NCBI RefSeq assembly: GCF_001514235.1
Contig: NZ_KQ948944.1
Location: 62,001-126,000, forward strand
DNA: 64,000 bases
Origin: Streptomyces caeruleatus
GTDB taxonomy: Bacteria > Actinomycetota > Actinomycetes > Streptomycetales > Streptomycetaceae
Reading direction: 5' to 3'
Below are more notes on the stretch, generated by a model. It did not search any database. It was not told the origin of the DNA and saw nothing but the letters and a program-made list of their open reading frames with translations. The DNA is not shown here. Positions within the stretch are counted from its first letter, which is position 1.

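Overview
The window is high-GC actinobacterial DNA and looks like Streptomyces. The supporting signs are strong G/C preference at third codon positions, a Tat-exported polysaccharide-lyase-like protein, a PAS-PAS-GAF-PP2C-ATPase stress-signalling gene, a fused DppC-DppD transporter, and one colossal, apparently cysteine-free modular protein. No rRNA gene, complete tRNA gene, CRISPR array, transposase or integrase was found.

Left part (1-10.4 kb, accessory and partly decaying). A 5'-open carbohydrate-active gene with a jelly-roll carbohydrate-binding domain is followed by an alginate-lyase-like gene broken by a frameshift and a probable internal deletion, and by a GH43 beta-xylosidase broken by an in-frame TAG. 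A SpoIIE-type phosphatase carries a 2-nt frameshift, and an orphan DppC-DppD fusion lacks its usual partner genes. This cluster of lesions suggests relaxed selection; sequence error is the alternative.

Middle part (10.4-17.5 kb). It holds a TPR-like protein, an APC-family permease, a YtcJ-like amidohydrolase probably co-transcribed with the permease, a secreted SodC-like protein, and a DoxX membrane protein. Three minus-strand genes (amidohydrolase, SodC-like, DoxX) share the same roughly 100-bp promoter cassette. It has two 19-bp operators (AACyGAA-N5-TTCrGTT) about 60 bp apart around a TATATT -10 element, plus a GTTACC-N4-GGTAAC palindrome. This defines a small regulon whose regulator is not in the window. 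The 3' end of a tRNA gene (T-arm, acceptor strand, CCA and terminator hairpin) lies at about 16.34-16.40 kb and looks like an attachment-site remnant.

Right part (17.7-64 kb). A two-gene minus-strand operon fills it. The first gene is one continuous reading frame that enters from beyond the right edge and gives at least 15,025 residues. Its order is: tail of an ADP-ribosyltransferase-like (ART) domain, beta-module, OmpA-like segment, large unit A1, metzincin-like domain (HELAHFAGLPD), beta-modules, four tandem ART repeat units, more beta-modules, a diverged ART-unit N-half without ART core, large unit B1, beta-modules, units A2 and B2, and a short tail. I saw no cysteine anywhere in it. Two bases after its stop begins a 406-residue single-pass membrane protein with a C-terminal beta-sandwich, also cysteine-free. 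The pair is best read as a giant secreted or surface polymorphic-toxin-like protein with a coupled membrane partner. That role is inferred from domains and context.
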